From positions 51,097-115,096 of the forward strand of contig JACRCD010000020.1 of the NCBI GenBank assembly GCA_016219175.1: DNA of 64,000 bases, read 5' to 3'. Positions 44,124-53,527 of this stretch are shown here, in pieces. The notes under the pieces were generated by a model. The model was not told the origin of the DNA. It did no database searches and saw only the letters and a program-made list of their open reading frames with translations. The first letter of the stretch is position 1, and each line of letters opens with the position of its first letter. Position numbers and translations under genes: made by a program. The DNA is from Deltaproteobacteria bacterium. GTDB lineage: Bacteria > Desulfobacterota > Desulfobulbia > Desulfobulbales > SURF-16.

Positions 44124-44399
44124 TTAGATACCGATGGAGAACATGGCATCGAGATCATGGCGGGAAAAGGCCTTGAAGGCAAGCATGGTCTCCGTCGAGA
44201 GGATGGACTCGATTTTGAGCAGATGGTTGGTGACGAGTTCGGAAAGCTCTTCATTTGAGCGGATGCGGACCACGGCAACGAGATCATAGTTGCCGCTTAC
44301 CGAGTAGACCTCGGAAATTCCCTCGGTTGCGGCAAGTGTTTCGGCCGTTTCATTTATTTTGGAGCGTTCAACATTCATAAGAATAATGGCGGTCACCAT
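44124..44399 (-). CDS. Stand-alone Lrp/AsnC ligand-binding (RAM) domain protein
   Basis: A 91-residue protein consisting only of the RAM domain: TAIILMNVERSKINETAETLAATEGISEVYSVSGNYDLVAVVRIRSNEELSELVTNHL. There is no helix-turn-helix, so it cannot bind DNA alone. RAM-only proteins bind amino acids or modulate full-length Lrp relatives by mixed oligomers. AGGAGA lies upstream of the ATG. No operon partner is apparent. Confidence 0.88.
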   Translation of the reverse strand: MVTAIILMNVERSKINETAETLAATEGISEVYSVSGNYDLVAVVRIRSNEELSELVTNHLLKIESILSTETMLAFKAFSRHDLDAMFSIGI

Positions 44400-44628
44400 G
44401 GCAGTCTCCTCTGTTGCGCGGCATGCTGGAATACTTCGGTTCGCAGGATCATATCCAATGAGAAATATTCTACTTTTTTTCCCGCGGATGTGTCCATGTT
44501 TTTTCCGGCAGACCCGGTCTGTTTTTATGAGTCATTAATTGCGCGGCGAGCGGTTTTTCCTGCTGCTGTTCATAACGCAGGCTTGTCGCAAACCCGTCTT
44601 TCTGTCTGGTCTGGGCGTTGCCGGCGCT

Positions 44629-44730
44629 TTAAAGAACCACGGCCGCCAGCACGGACATCAAACCCGGCATCAGCATTGAGACAATCAGGATAAACCTGAA
44701 GGCGGCACCTTGGCTTTGCAACAATCTCAT
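44629..44730 (-). CDS. 33-residue membrane peptide downstream of the PhnD-like gene
   Basis: ATG 44728-44730 is preceded by CCAAGGAG with a seven-base gap, a very good site. The product starts MRLLQSQGAAFRFILIVSML and ends MSVLAAVVL, a single hydrophobic helix, so it is a one-TM microprotein. It lies 96 bases after the PhnD-like gene on the same strand, with a hairpin between. A role as a small subunit or regulator of a transporter is possible but unproved. Confidence 0.6.
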   Translation of the reverse strand: MRLLQSQGAAFRFILIVSMLMPGLMSVLAAVVL

Positions 44731-44762
44731 CAAAAAACTCCTTGGCGCGGTAATAGCAAAAC

Positions 44763-44797
44763 GGCGTGCCTCGGGAGGGCATTTCCCGCTGCACGCC
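44763..44797 (-). terminator. Hairpin between the PhnD-like gene and the membrane peptide
   Basis: GGCGTGC (44763-44769) pairs with GCACGCC (44791-44797) and an inner CGGGA/TCCCG extends the stem. The minus-strand T tract after it is weak (GTTTTGC), so partial read-through to the membrane peptide is likely. Confidence 0.55.
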
Positions 44798-44825
44798 GCC
44801 GCTTAAGAATGAAGGAGGGGCTCGT

Positions 44826-45668
44826 TTACTTGGTGATCTTCGTATCGACCTTTTTGATGATGTCGAGCAGGCTCGCATAATCGCCCGGTTTGGTGGTGTT
44901 GGTAAAACCGGTATAGCTTTTCTGGATGGAGGTGCACACGGCAGGGTCCTTGACATTGACCAGGGCATCCTGGATTTTCTTCATGGTCGCCTCATTGACC
45001 TTGGGGCCGACCACGATGACATGTTCATACACCGGGGCGCTCTCGACAACAACCTTAAGGCCTTGAGCCATGTATTTTTCCGCCACATCCGGCTTGAGGC
45101 CGCCGGCGTCATGCATGCCTTTCAAGACGGAATTCGCCACATTGTCGTGCTTGCCCGTAAAGTCATACTTGACGGAATCAAAGACGCCCGCATCCATCAG
45201 CATGACCGCCGGCAGATAGCAGGACAGGGTTGAATCCCGGTCGCCAAAGGCGAACTTTTTGTCCTTGAGATCAGCCAGGGAGTTGATGGGGGAATCTTTC
45301 TTGGCCACGATGACCCCTTTGAAGGTCGGCTGGCCTTTATCAAGGGCCGTGGCCACGAGACGGACCTTGTCCGGATGCTGGGCAAAAAGTTCGGCATAGA
45401 TGGAAGGTCCCATGAAGGCGATATCGATCTCTCCCTTGACAAAGGCCTCATTGAACGCGGCATAATCCTTGGAGCTGCGGAAGGAAAGGGTCGCCCCGGT
45501 CTGCGCCTCAAGATGGGCCATCAGGGGTTTGAACATGGCTGCCAGCTCCGCCGGGTTTTTATAGGGATGCACGCCGAAAACATAACTTTCGGCGGCCAGC
45601 AGCGGGGTTGCGAAACAGAAGGTGAGCAGGGCCACGGCTACGGCAAATTTGATGTGCAATGTCTTCAT
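44826..45668 (-). CDS. PhnD-like phosphate/phosphite/phosphonate ABC transporter binding protein
   Basis: A 280-residue periplasmic protein with signal peptide MKTLHIKFAVAVALLTFCFATPLLAAE. AAGGAG precedes ATG 45668. The fold markers are YVFGVHPYKNPAELAAMFKPLMAHLEAQTGATLSFRSSKDY, FMGPSIYAEL, and FGDRDSTLSCYLPAVML, where PhnD proteins have the Ser/Thr ligand site (here DSTLS). No permease or ATPase gene is adjacent, so it may serve a distant transporter or a sensor. Other ligands are possible in this family. Confidence 0.85.
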   Translation of the reverse strand: MKTLHIKFAVAVALLTFCFATPLLAAESYVFGVHPYKNPAELAAMFKPLMAHLEAQTGATLSFRSSKDYAAFNEAFVKGEIDIAFMGPSIYAELFAQHPDKVRLVATALDKGQPTFKGVIVAKKDSPINSLADLKDKKFAFGDRDSTLSCYLPAVMLMDAGVFDSVKYDFTGKHDNVANSVLKGMHDAGGLKPDVAEKYMAQGLKVVVESAPVYEHVIVVGPKVNEATMKKIQDALVNVKDPAVCTSIQKSYTGFTNTTKPGDYASLLDIIKKVDTKITK

Positions 45669-45931
45669 CTTATCTCCTTTGTTTGTCTGATGCCTGAATG
45701 GACGTTCCTCATAAGGTCTTTGTTCGAGGATATCAAAATTTATAGGATAACAAAACAAAATGATGATAATATAGAAAAAATCCAAACCGGGAACGGGGGG
45801 AGGGTGAATCTTATCATTTGATGCGCCACTTCTCTGTTGTTGGCCACGGGAAAAACTCTCCGGAGCGGGTTGCAACCGGGGGATTGCAGTTCCTTACAGA
45901 ATTCACCAGCAACGGGGTAAGGGGAGAGTGT

Positions 45932-47710
45932 ATGCCAAAGGATCGCAAGCAAACGATTGGGATTTCCGTGAAATTTATCGCCAGCAATGGTCTCGCCATT
46001 CTGGTGCTGCTGGCCATTATGGCCCTGGTGATCATTCAGGCCAATAACCGGGCCATGGTGCGCCAGTCCGATTCCTTTGTTTCCCTCATGGAAAAAGAGC
46101 AGGCGGACCAGGAGGAACTTCTCCGGGACGGGCTGATCAGGAAAGGAAAGTCGCTGCTTGACCTCCTGGCCCAGGCCGGCGGGGGGGCGATCGTTGCCTA
46201 TGATTTCGCCACCCTGGAAATTTTCGCGACAGCTGCCGCCGTGGATGAGGAAATAGATTACGTCCTTTTTAAAAACACGGAAAACAGCGCGCTCAACACC
46301 CAACCATCGAGTCCCAGCAAGGAAAAACTGGAGAGTGATATCGTCGTCAACGGCCAGAAAGTCGGCACTGTCGAACTGGGGCTCAATTTTGACCTCATTG
46401 ACAAGGCCCGCGTTGAGCTTGCGGATAAACGGGGGCGGACGATGAACGGTATGGCGAACCGGCAGAAAGAGGAAGGCCGGGGCATGATCCGGACAATCTC
46501 TCTTTTCACCATCATGGTTCTCGTCTTTACCTGTCTCGTGCTTTTTCTGATTACCAGGAATATTGTCGGCGCGCTGCGCTCATCCATTGATAAGATTAAG
46601 GAGCTGGCCGCCGGCGATCTGACCCAGCGGCTTACTGTCTCCACCCGGGATGAAATCGGTGAACTCTGCCGGGCCATGAATGAAATGATCGACTCCCTGC
46701 ATGAAAAGGCGGAGCTGGCGGAGGTGATTGCCGGCGGGAATCTCAGCCGCGAGGTGCCGGTCCTTTCCGAGCGCGACATCCTCGGGGTTGCGCTGCGGAA
46801 GATGGCGCGTAACCTGATAGATGTGATCGGCAAGATTCAAAGTAATGCCGAAGCGGTCGCCAGTTCGGCCGAAACCCTTTCCGGCATTGCCGGGACGCTC
46901 GCGGCCGGTTCGGACGACATGATCCGCCAAGCCGCCAATGTCGCCGGGGCCACGGAAGAGATCAGCGTGAACACAAAACATGTCTCCGACACGGCGGACC
47001 GGATGTCCGGGGACAGCCGTTCGGTTGCCGTCGATTCGGTGGAGATGGCGACTGCTATTGAACGGATCGGCGCCATCGCCGCGGAGGGATTAAAGACCAC
47101 GGACACAGCCATGGGCCAGGCGGAACTGGCCGTGAAGCTCATGAAGCACCTGAATGATTCGGCCCAGGAAATCGGCGCCGTAACCCAATCCATAGGCGAG
47201 ATCACGGAGCAGACAAAACTTCTGGCCCTCAATGCGACCATTGAAGCGGCCAGGGCCGGGGAAGCGGGCAAGGGTTTCAACGTGGTGGCCGGAGAGGTAA
47301 AGGAACTCGCCCGGCAGAGCGCCGATGCGGCGGGCAATATAGCGAAACGGATCAGCGAGGTGCAGCAGAAATCCCTGGAAGCAATGAACATCATTGTTGA
47401 GGTCTCAGGCATCATGCGGGAGGTCAACGACTCCTCCTCAAGGATCGCCTCCGCTGTTAAAGATCAGGTGCACGTGGCCGCCGATATTTCGGGGAAAATT
47501 TCCCATTCCAACGAGGGAATCAGTACGATCGCCCGGGCGATTTCCGAACTGGTCAACGGATCAAATGAGGTATCCAGCAATATCCAGGGGGTGGCGCAAC
47601 GTTCCGATGAGAGCAACAAATCCATCCAGCAGCTCAGCGGGTCGGCTGGAGAGCTTGCCCGGCTGGCTGGGCAACTTCAGTCGCTATCCAACGATTTCAA
47701 ACTGAAATAG
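45932..47710 (+). CDS. Methyl-accepting chemotaxis protein
   Basis: A 592-residue chemoreceptor. ATG 45932 is preceded by GGGGAGAG. TM1 is near 17-37, a periplasmic sensor about 40-190, TM2 about 198-218, then a clear HAMP (TRNIVGALRSSIDKIKELAAGDLTQRLTV), a second HAMP-like segment and a signalling domain with the tip [38 protein letters not shown]. There is no C-terminal CheR tether. Unlike the receptor at 26488 it has a full HAMP. Ligand unknown. Confidence 0.92.
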   Translation: MPKDRKQTIGISVKFIASNGLAILVLLAIMALVIIQANNRAMVRQSDSFVSLMEKEQADQEELLRDGLIRKGKSLLDLLAQAGGGAIVAYDFATLEIFATAAAVDEEIDYVLFKNTENSALNTQPSSPSKEKLESDIVVNGQKVGTVELGLNFDLIDKARVELADKRGRTMNGMANRQKEEGRGMIRTISLFTIMVLVFTCLVLFLITRNIVGALRSSIDKIKELAAGDLTQRLTVSTRDEIGELCRAMNEMIDSLHEKAELAEVIAGGNLSREVPVLSERDILGVALRKMARNLIDVIGKIQSNAEAVASSAETLSGIAGTLAAGSDDMIRQAANVAGATEEISVNTKHVSDTADRMSGDSRSVAVDSVEMATAIERIGAIAAEGLKTTDTAMGQAELAVKLMKHLNDSAQEIGAVTQSIGEITEQTKLLALNATIEAARAGEAGKGFNVVAGEVKELARQSADAAGNIAKRISEVQQKSLEAMNIIVEVSGIMREVNDSSSRIASAVKDQVHVAADISGKISHSNEGISTIARAISELVNGSNEVSSNIQGVAQRSDESNKSIQQLSGSAGELARLAGQLQSLSNDFKLK

Positions 47711-47763
47711 CGGATTGATGCATCCACAGGCCTAATACCGGCCATGGCCTTCCCCAGCCATGG

Positions 47764-48561
47764 TCATTTGCCGCGCAGAAACTTGGCCGGCACGGGCAGC
47801 ACCCGCAGCGTCCCGCTCAGCGGGTTTTCATCAACCAGCAGCGGGCATTCATAGCTCTCTTCCAGCAGTTTTTCGTCGAGCACCTCTTGGGGCGCGCCGG
47901 TCCTGACCACCCGGCCGTTTTTTAAAAGCAACAGCCGGCCGGCATACATGGAGGCCAGGTTGAGGTCGTGGGAAACCATGCAGACCGTGATTTTTCTTTC
48001 CAGGCGCAGGTTTTCCAGCAGATCCATGATTCGGATCTGGTGCGCCAGGTCAAGCGAGGCCGTGGGTTCGTCCAGAAAAAGGATGGCGGGTTGCTGGCAG
48101 ATGGCCCGGGCGATAATGACGCGCTGCCTTTCTCCGCCGCTCAGCCGGTCCAGGGTCCGGCCGGCGAGATGGGCGGTATCGGTAGCCTGCATGGCCTGCC
48201 GGGCGATATGGTAATCCTCCTCCTGCTCCGCGCCGAGCAGCCCGAGATGGGGAGAACGGCCCATGAGCACCGTGTCGGCCACCGTGAAGGGGAAATGGCT
48301 TTCAATTCCCTGGGGCACCAGGGCCGTGAGACGGGCCAGCTCCCGTCTGGAGTAATCCTTCTGATCGAGGCCGAACAGGGAAATGGTTCCCGAATTAATC
48401 TTTTCCGTACCGGCCAGACCCTTGAGCAGTGACGATTTGCCCGCCCCATTGGGGCCGATGATAATGAAAAATTCCTCTTTGTCTATCATTAGCGAGAGCT
48501 GGTGCAGCACCTCCTTGCTTCCGTAGGAGAGAGAGATGTTGTCCGCCGTGACGGCCTTCAT
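47764..48561 (-). CDS. btuD: Vitamin B12 ABC transporter ATP-binding protein
   Basis: A 265-residue ATPase: Walker A GPNGAGKSSLLKGLAG, Q-loop LVPQGIES, signature LSGGERQRVIIARAI, Walker B ILFLDEPTASLD and the switch His in MVSHDLN. It matches the BtuD/FecE group. The start overlaps the btuC stop (ATGA). It powers corrinoid import with BtuC and BtuF. It is the last gene of a leftward riboswitch-controlled operon; cobalamin rather than iron-siderophore substrate is assigned from that context. Confidence 0.9.
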   Translation of the reverse strand: MKAVTADNISLSYGSKEVLHQLSLMIDKEEFFIIIGPNGAGKSSLLKGLAGTEKINSGTISLFGLDQKDYSRRELARLTALVPQGIESHFPFTVADTVLMGRSPHLGLLGAEQEEDYHIARQAMQATDTAHLAGRTLDRLSGGERQRVIIARAICQQPAILFLDEPTASLDLAHQIRIMDLLENLRLERKITVCMVSHDLNLASMYAGRLLLLKNGRVVRTGAPQEVLDEKLLEESYECPLLVDENPLSGTLRVLPVPAKFLRGK

Positions 48562-49565
48562 TTGCCGGACCTCCAGAGCAGAACGATGAAAAGCGGCGCG
48601 CCGATCATGGCGGTGATGATGCCCACCGGCAGTTCACCGCTTGCCGGCAGGGCGCGGGCCAGCAGATCGCAGCCGACCAGATAGGAGGCCCCGCCCAAGA
48701 GACCGGCGGGCACGAGCAACCGGTGATCGGAGCCGATGGTCAGCCGCAGGATGTGGGGAATGACCAGCCCGACAAAGCCCACCAACCCGGACAGGCAGAC
48801 CACCAGGCTTACCATCAGGGTGGCCGTGATGAGGAGAATAACCGAGATTTTCCGCACATTCACCCCGAGGGAGGTGGCGGTTTCCCGGCCGGTGAGCAGG
48901 ATATTCATGGGCCGGGCCAGGATGAAGATAATCACGTAGCAGGGCAGGATGAGGGCAAAGAGAGGCAGCCGTCCCGCCTCGGCCATGGAGAGATCGCCCA
49001 TGAGCCAGAAGAGGATGTGGTGCAGCTGGCTGCTTTGGGAGATGGAGAGCAGAAACATGATGAGGGCGCCGGCAAAGGCGTTCATCATCACCCCGGCCAG
49101 CAGCAGGGAGTCCCGCCGTTCCCCCCTTGCCCCCGAGGCCAGCAGCAGAACGATGCCCAGCGTTGCCATGCTGCCGGAAAAGGCGCTGACTGTCACCCCT
49201 GGAAAAAAGGGAATGCCGATCAGCATGCCGCTGATGGCGCCCACCGCGGCCCCGCCGGAAATGCCCAGGATATACGGTTCGGCCAGGGGGTTGCGCAGCA
49301 GGACCTGAAAGACGAGGCCGCCCAAGGACAAGGTCGCCCCGGCCACGGCGGCCAGCAGCACCCGGGGCAGCCGGATTTTCCAGATGATGGTCTGCCGGGT
49401 TGATCCGCCATCAGCCAGGGAACCGAGCAGATCAAAGACAGCCAGGGGATTTCTGTTTGATGAACCCACGGCCGCGCCAAGCAGCATGACCGCGGCCAGC
49501 AGCAGGCCGAGAAGCAGGCAGATCAGGGTGAGCCTTTTGCCGATGGGGGTGAAGGTTTGTTCCAT
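48558..49565 (-). CDS. btuC: Vitamin B12 ABC transporter permease
   Basis: A 335-residue FecCD-type permease with about ten TM helices. Family landmarks: RLPRVLLAAVAGATLSLGGLVFQVLLRNPLAEPYILGISGGAAVGA near the N-terminus, LTGRETATSLGVNV (coupling region contacting the ATPase) and GLVGFVGLVIPHILRLTIGSDHRLLVPAGLLGGA near the end. It forms the inner-membrane channel. It starts six bases after btuF and overlaps btuD. Confidence 0.9.
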   Translation of the reverse strand: MEQTFTPIGKRLTLICLLLGLLLAAVMLLGAAVGSSNRNPLAVFDLLGSLADGGSTRQTIIWKIRLPRVLLAAVAGATLSLGGLVFQVLLRNPLAEPYILGISGGAAVGAISGMLIGIPFFPGVTVSAFSGSMATLGIVLLLASGARGERRDSLLLAGVMMNAFAGALIMFLLSISQSSQLHHILFWLMGDLSMAEAGRLPLFALILPCYVIIFILARPMNILLTGRETATSLGVNVRKISVILLITATLMVSLVVCLSGLVGFVGLVIPHILRLTIGSDHRLLVPAGLLGGASYLVGCDLLARALPASGELPVGIITAMIGAPLFIVLLWRSGK

Positions 49566-49571
49566 GGGATT

Positions 49572-50480
49572 TTAGCGGGGCGCCAGGATGTCGGCCAGCA
49601 GCGCCAGGCCGTCAACCAGCCTGGGGGTGGGCCGGTCAAAGAGATCGGCGCTGACCACATACAGCCGGTTGTTTTGCACTGCGGGCAGCTGGGGCCACTG
49701 GCGCCAGGCGGACTTGAGCTCTTCCTCGCCGTAGCCGCCGGCCATGGAGGCGATGATGACCACCTCCGGCTGCATGAGCAGGATGTCTTCCCACGAGTAG
49801 CGAGGGTAGGTGGTGGTGGCGCTTGCCGCCAGGTTGATGCCGCCCGCCTGGGTGATGAGCTGGTCGATGAAGGTGTTTGCTCCGGCTGAGATGATGGGCG
49901 AGGCGTCGATCTGGAAAAAGACCCTGGGCTTTTTGCTCTCCCTGCCCGCGCGGTGGGCGACGGAGTCGATTTTGTCCGCCATGCCCGTGGCAATTTCTTG
50001 CGCCTTTTTCTCCTCTCCCAGGACCTGGCCGAGCAGGATAATGGAATCCGTGATCTCGGTGAGGTTTCTAGGGTCGATGGTGTAGACCGGGATGTTGAGG
50101 GCGGTCAGTTTGTCCACGATATGTTTGGGATTGCCGTCCCGGGCGGCCAGGCAGAGATCCGGTTTGAGGCTGATGATTTTTTCAAGGTCCGGCCGGGCGT
50201 AGGAACCGACACTCGGCAGCTGCGCCGCCTCCGGCGGTTCATTGCTGAAAAGGGTCACCCCCTTGAGCCGGCTGCCCGCCCCCAGGGCAAAGACGATCTC
50301 CGTGATGCTGGGCATGAGCGAGACAATGCGCTGGGGCCGGGCCGGGATGTCAACCTGCCGGCCGAGCTGGTCGACAAGGATTTCAGCCCGCACAGCCGGG
50401 GCCAGAACCAGGGTGAGACAAAATATGGCGGCGCGGAGGAACAAGGCGGCGATTTTTTTTGGTGGTGGTGCGGTTTTCAT
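49572..50480 (-). CDS. btuF: Periplasmic cobalamin-binding protein
   Basis: A 302-residue class III binding protein with an N-terminal signal sequence (FCLTLVLAPAVRA), then VDQLGRQVDIPARPQRIVSLMPSITEIVFALGAGSRLKGVT, the BtuF-type cleft with Trp/Ser positions, a long backbone helix and RYSWEDILLMQPEVVII. It delivers corrinoids from BtuB to BtuC. Its ATG overlaps the tonB stop by ATGA and btuC follows six bases after its own stop, so the three proteins are tightly coupled. Confidence 0.9.
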   Translation of the reverse strand: MKTAPPPKKIAALFLRAAIFCLTLVLAPAVRAEILVDQLGRQVDIPARPQRIVSLMPSITEIVFALGAGSRLKGVTLFSNEPPEAAQLPSVGSYARPDLEKIISLKPDLCLAARDGNPKHIVDKLTALNIPVYTIDPRNLTEITDSIILLGQVLGEEKKAQEIATGMADKIDSVAHRAGRESKKPRVFFQIDASPIISAGANTFIDQLITQAGGINLAASATTTYPRYSWEDILLMQPEVVIIASMAGGYGEEELKSAWRQWPQLPAVQNNRLYVVSADLFDRPTPRLVDGLALLADILAPR

Positions 50481-51400
50481 GGTTTGTCCTGACTGTTTTC
50501 ATGGCGCAGGGCAAAGCGGATCGGCACCCGCACCCACATGTCAATGGTTTCATCGCCTTTTTGCCCCGGCTGAAAAAGCCATTTTTCAACGGCGCTGACA
50601 GCGGCCCCGTCCAGCAGGGAGTGGCCGCTGGTCTGGCCGAGCCGGACCTGCTGCACCGATCCGTCGCGGTTTACCAGCACGTCAAGCTGCACCGTGCCTT
50701 CGAGTCCTCTTTTGCGGGCCAGGGGCGGGTAGTCGGGCGGGGGATTTTTCTGATACAGGGGACTGGCTTCAATCCCGTTTGTCTGGGCGCCCTTGTCCCC
50801 TTCAAGAACAACTTGCCCGCCTCCCCTCCCGCTGTCCGCGTCCTCGGCGGCGGGGACAGGGGCGGAGTCCCCGGAGAGCGCCGCCTCTGCCGGCTTGTCT
50901 TCTTCCTGCGCCGTTTCGCTGCCGTTCCGCTGCCGGAGTGCGACCTGCCGCGCATCCTCGGCGATCGATATCGCTTCGGCGGGAACCTCGGTTTTGGCGA
51001 CAACCGGTTCCTCTCGCGCCACGGCGGCCATGGCCTGCCGGGGCGCGGTTGTTTTCGGCTCGGGCTTTGTCTGCTTTTGCGCCGGATTGTGGCGCGTTGG
51101 GAGAGGGCTGCCCTGGTTTTTATTTGGCGATGGCTCCGCAACCCGCTTCTGCGTCGGGGGCTGCGCTTCCTCGGCCGGCGGCGTGGTCAGCGTCACGTAA
51201 ATTTCCCGGGGTAGAGGTTGGGTCTGCCGCACCATGGCGGGAGGCCTGAGCAGAAACAAGCCCCCGTGCAGCAGCAGGGAAAAAATCACGGCCCATAGCA
51301 TGGACCGGTTCGGCTGGCTGGCGGGACAAGCGCTTCCCTGGGCGGGAACCTCGCTTATTCCGGCATGGCAGACCGGGGCATGTTCAGCAAAAATATGCAT
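50477..51400 (-). CDS. tonB: TonB-family energy transducer (dedicated to the B12 receptor)
   Basis: A 307-residue protein: a cytoplasmic start, one TM helix (SMLWAVIFSLLLHGGLFLL) with the conserved His, a Pro/Glu/Lys-rich spacer that would span the periplasm, and a C-terminal TonB domain YPPLARKRGLEGTVQLDVLVNRDGSVQQVRLGQTSGHSLLDGAAVSAVEKWLFQP. It lies between btuB and btuF in one operon, so it probably serves BtuB. No exbB or exbD is in the window; the pair must be encoded elsewhere. A later Met may be the true start. Confidence 0.88.
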   Translation of the reverse strand: MHIFAEHAPVCHAGISEVPAQGSACPASQPNRSMLWAVIFSLLLHGGLFLLRPPAMVRQTQPLPREIYVTLTTPPAEEAQPPTQKRVAEPSPNKNQGSPLPTRHNPAQKQTKPEPKTTAPRQAMAAVAREEPVVAKTEVPAEAISIAEDARQVALRQRNGSETAQEEDKPAEAALSGDSAPVPAAEDADSGRGGGQVVLEGDKGAQTNGIEASPLYQKNPPPDYPPLARKRGLEGTVQLDVLVNRDGSVQQVRLGQTSGHSLLDGAAVSAVEKWLFQPGQKGDETIDMWVRVPIRFALRHENSQDKP

Positions 51401-51535
51401 GAATAGTTAGTCGTTTAGGTGGTTGAACCGTACCCGCGATTGACACATCCCGATAAGCCCGGCGGGCACGATGAAGCCGTGCCCGCCCTGCCTGAGAATG
51501 AAGAGTCGCATGGTGCTTAACATCCGCCTCGTTCG

Positions 51536-53524
51536 TTAGTAGTTATAGGTTAAGGTCAAAAACAGCATGCGGCCCGGCATGGGGTAGCCCTTGACATGGG
51601 CATAGTCGCTGTCAAAGAGATTGGTTGCCGCGCCGCTTAAGGTAAACGAGCCGTTCTGCTGGAGATCAAGGATCTTTTTGCCGATGGTCAGGTCAGCCAC
51701 CGTAAAGCCGCCAAGGGAGACGCGCGGCGCGGGAAAGACGCCGGACTCCCAGTCCTCGATGTCCTGCCCGCCGGAGTAAACGAAATTCAAGCGGGCCGAG
51801 AGCCCCGCGTAGTCGCTGGCCGAAATACCGTAAGAGGCGCTCCAGTCGCTCACGTATTTCAGGTCCGCGTTGCTGTCCAAATCTTCATACCGGTCAAGAT
51901 AGGCAAGGTTGAGGTAAGGTCTGACCTCATAGGTCCAGCCGAAAAAGGCGCCCAGATCCCAGGAAAATTCCCCTTCAAATCCTGAAATCTCCGCCTTGCC
52001 GACATTTTCCCAGGTTTGATCCCAGCCGACCGCAACGCTTTCGATCTTATCCTTGTAGCGGGTGAAGAAGTAGCCCAACCCCGCTGACAGGCCGTTGCGG
52101 GAAAAGTTGAGGCCTGCCTCGTAGGTTCTGCTTGATTCGGGATCAAGATTGGGATTTCCCAGGTAATGGACGCCGAAATCGGAGAGGAAATCGGCGGCCA
52201 GTTCGTCCGCGCCGGGCATGATGAACGCCTCGCCATAATGGGCCCGCACTTTTATTTCTTCATTAACAAGATAAACCAGACCGAGACTGGAAGCAAGATT
52301 GGTGTCGTTTTCACTGCGGCCCGCCGGTTCCACCACCTCCACATCATAGGCGTCATAGCGCAGACCGCCGTCGGCAATAAGGCGGTCCCGCAGAAATTTC
52401 ATCCTGGCCAGCACAAAACCCGCATAATTTTGCGAATCGGTTTCGGACGGGTCCACGCTGCTGGTTGTTTCATATTCCAGCCAGTCCAGCCCAGTGGTGA
52501 GGCGGATAGCGTTAAGCTGCATGGAGGTCTGGGCCTGGGCCCCGCTCAGGTCGGTTTTGTTTGAGTAGGGGAGGCCGTCATCCCAGCCGCTGGCATTGCT
52601 GGCCGTGGGGTCAAGCCAGGTGTCCTTGTCCCGGCCGGTGAAATAGCGGACCTGCCACGAGTGTAATTTGTCAACGCTTTCCCCATCGTAGACAAAATCG
52701 ATGGAATGGTTGGCGCCATCCTTGGTGTTGTCGAGATCATTGGCGCTTAAGTAGCCGGGGCTGCCGATCTCGTCGGTGTAAGAGCGGGTGAAAATCAGGC
52801 CGGCCCGATGGCGGTCGAGAAAGGTGTAGCCGGTATTGACCGAGTAATGATCAATGTGATCATATCCGGTGTTGAAGTATTTATCCCCGGAACCGGTGTC
52901 GTAATCATCCATGTTGGAGCGGGAAAAACTGCCGGAAAAATCAACGCCCGACTGGACGCCGGCAAGCCGCACCCCGCTCTCGTCATAGCCGAAGCTGCCC
53001 ATGGTTTGCCGCAGCTCAGCGGACGGTTTCCCGGAACCCTGCCTGGTGATGATGTTGATTACGCCGCCCATGGCCGAGGAGCCATACTGCACGGCCCCGG
53101 GGCCGCGGATAACCTCCACCCGTTCCACGGTGTTGGTCATGATCTTGGCCAGGTTGCCCGTGCCGGCCTTCCGGCCGTTCAGCAGAACCAGCACATGGGA
53201 TTTCAGGTCATTGCCATAGGGGGCTGACTTGAAACCGCGGAGATTCACGGAGATCAGCTCGCCGGGGTATTTGTTCACCGCCCCCAGCCCCTTTTCCGTG
53301 AGTAACTCCCCGATATTGCGGGCCGGTGAGAGGGCGATTTCCTCTGGCCCGATCACCACCATGCTGGCGCTTACCTCCCGCACAGTTTCGTCAACCCGGG
53401 CCGCGGTCACCACCACCTCATCAAGGGGGGCGGTGGCGCGCTCACTTGTCTGTTCCGCGGCCTGGGCAATCCCCGGCAGACTCATTGCCAATAAAAACAG
53501 GGCGGGCATCTTTTTTCTTGCCAT
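51536..53524 (-). CDS. btuB: TonB-dependent cobalamin receptor
   Basis: A 662-residue outer-membrane receptor. Signal peptide MARKKMPALFLLAMSLPGIAQA, a TonB box DEVVVTA, a plug domain (NIGELLTEKGLGAVNKY, VERVEVIRGPGAVQYGSSAMGGVINIITRQ) and a 22-strand barrel ending LFLTLTYNY. The barrel-wall pattern and the riboswitch upstream identify it as BtuB rather than a siderophore receptor. Its start is four bases from the stop of the 44-residue gene upstream. Confidence 0.9.
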   Translation of the reverse strand: MARKKMPALFLLAMSLPGIAQAAEQTSERATAPLDEVVVTAARVDETVREVSASMVVIGPEEIALSPARNIGELLTEKGLGAVNKYPGELISVNLRGFKSAPYGNDLKSHVLVLLNGRKAGTGNLAKIMTNTVERVEVIRGPGAVQYGSSAMGGVINIITRQGSGKPSAELRQTMGSFGYDESGVRLAGVQSGVDFSGSFSRSNMDDYDTGSGDKYFNTGYDHIDHYSVNTGYTFLDRHRAGLIFTRSYTDEIGSPGYLSANDLDNTKDGANHSIDFVYDGESVDKLHSWQVRYFTGRDKDTWLDPTASNASGWDDGLPYSNKTDLSGAQAQTSMQLNAIRLTTGLDWLEYETTSSVDPSETDSQNYAGFVLARMKFLRDRLIADGGLRYDAYDVEVVEPAGRSENDTNLASSLGLVYLVNEEIKVRAHYGEAFIMPGADELAADFLSDFGVHYLGNPNLDPESSRTYEAGLNFSRNGLSAGLGYFFTRYKDKIESVAVGWDQTWENVGKAEISGFEGEFSWDLGAFFGWTYEVRPYLNLAYLDRYEDLDSNADLKYVSDWSASYGISASDYAGLSARLNFVYSGGQDIEDWESGVFPAPRVSLGGFTVADLTIGKKILDLQQNGSFTLSGAATNLFDSDYAHVKGYPMPGRMLFLTLTYNY

Positions 53525-53527
53525 GGC

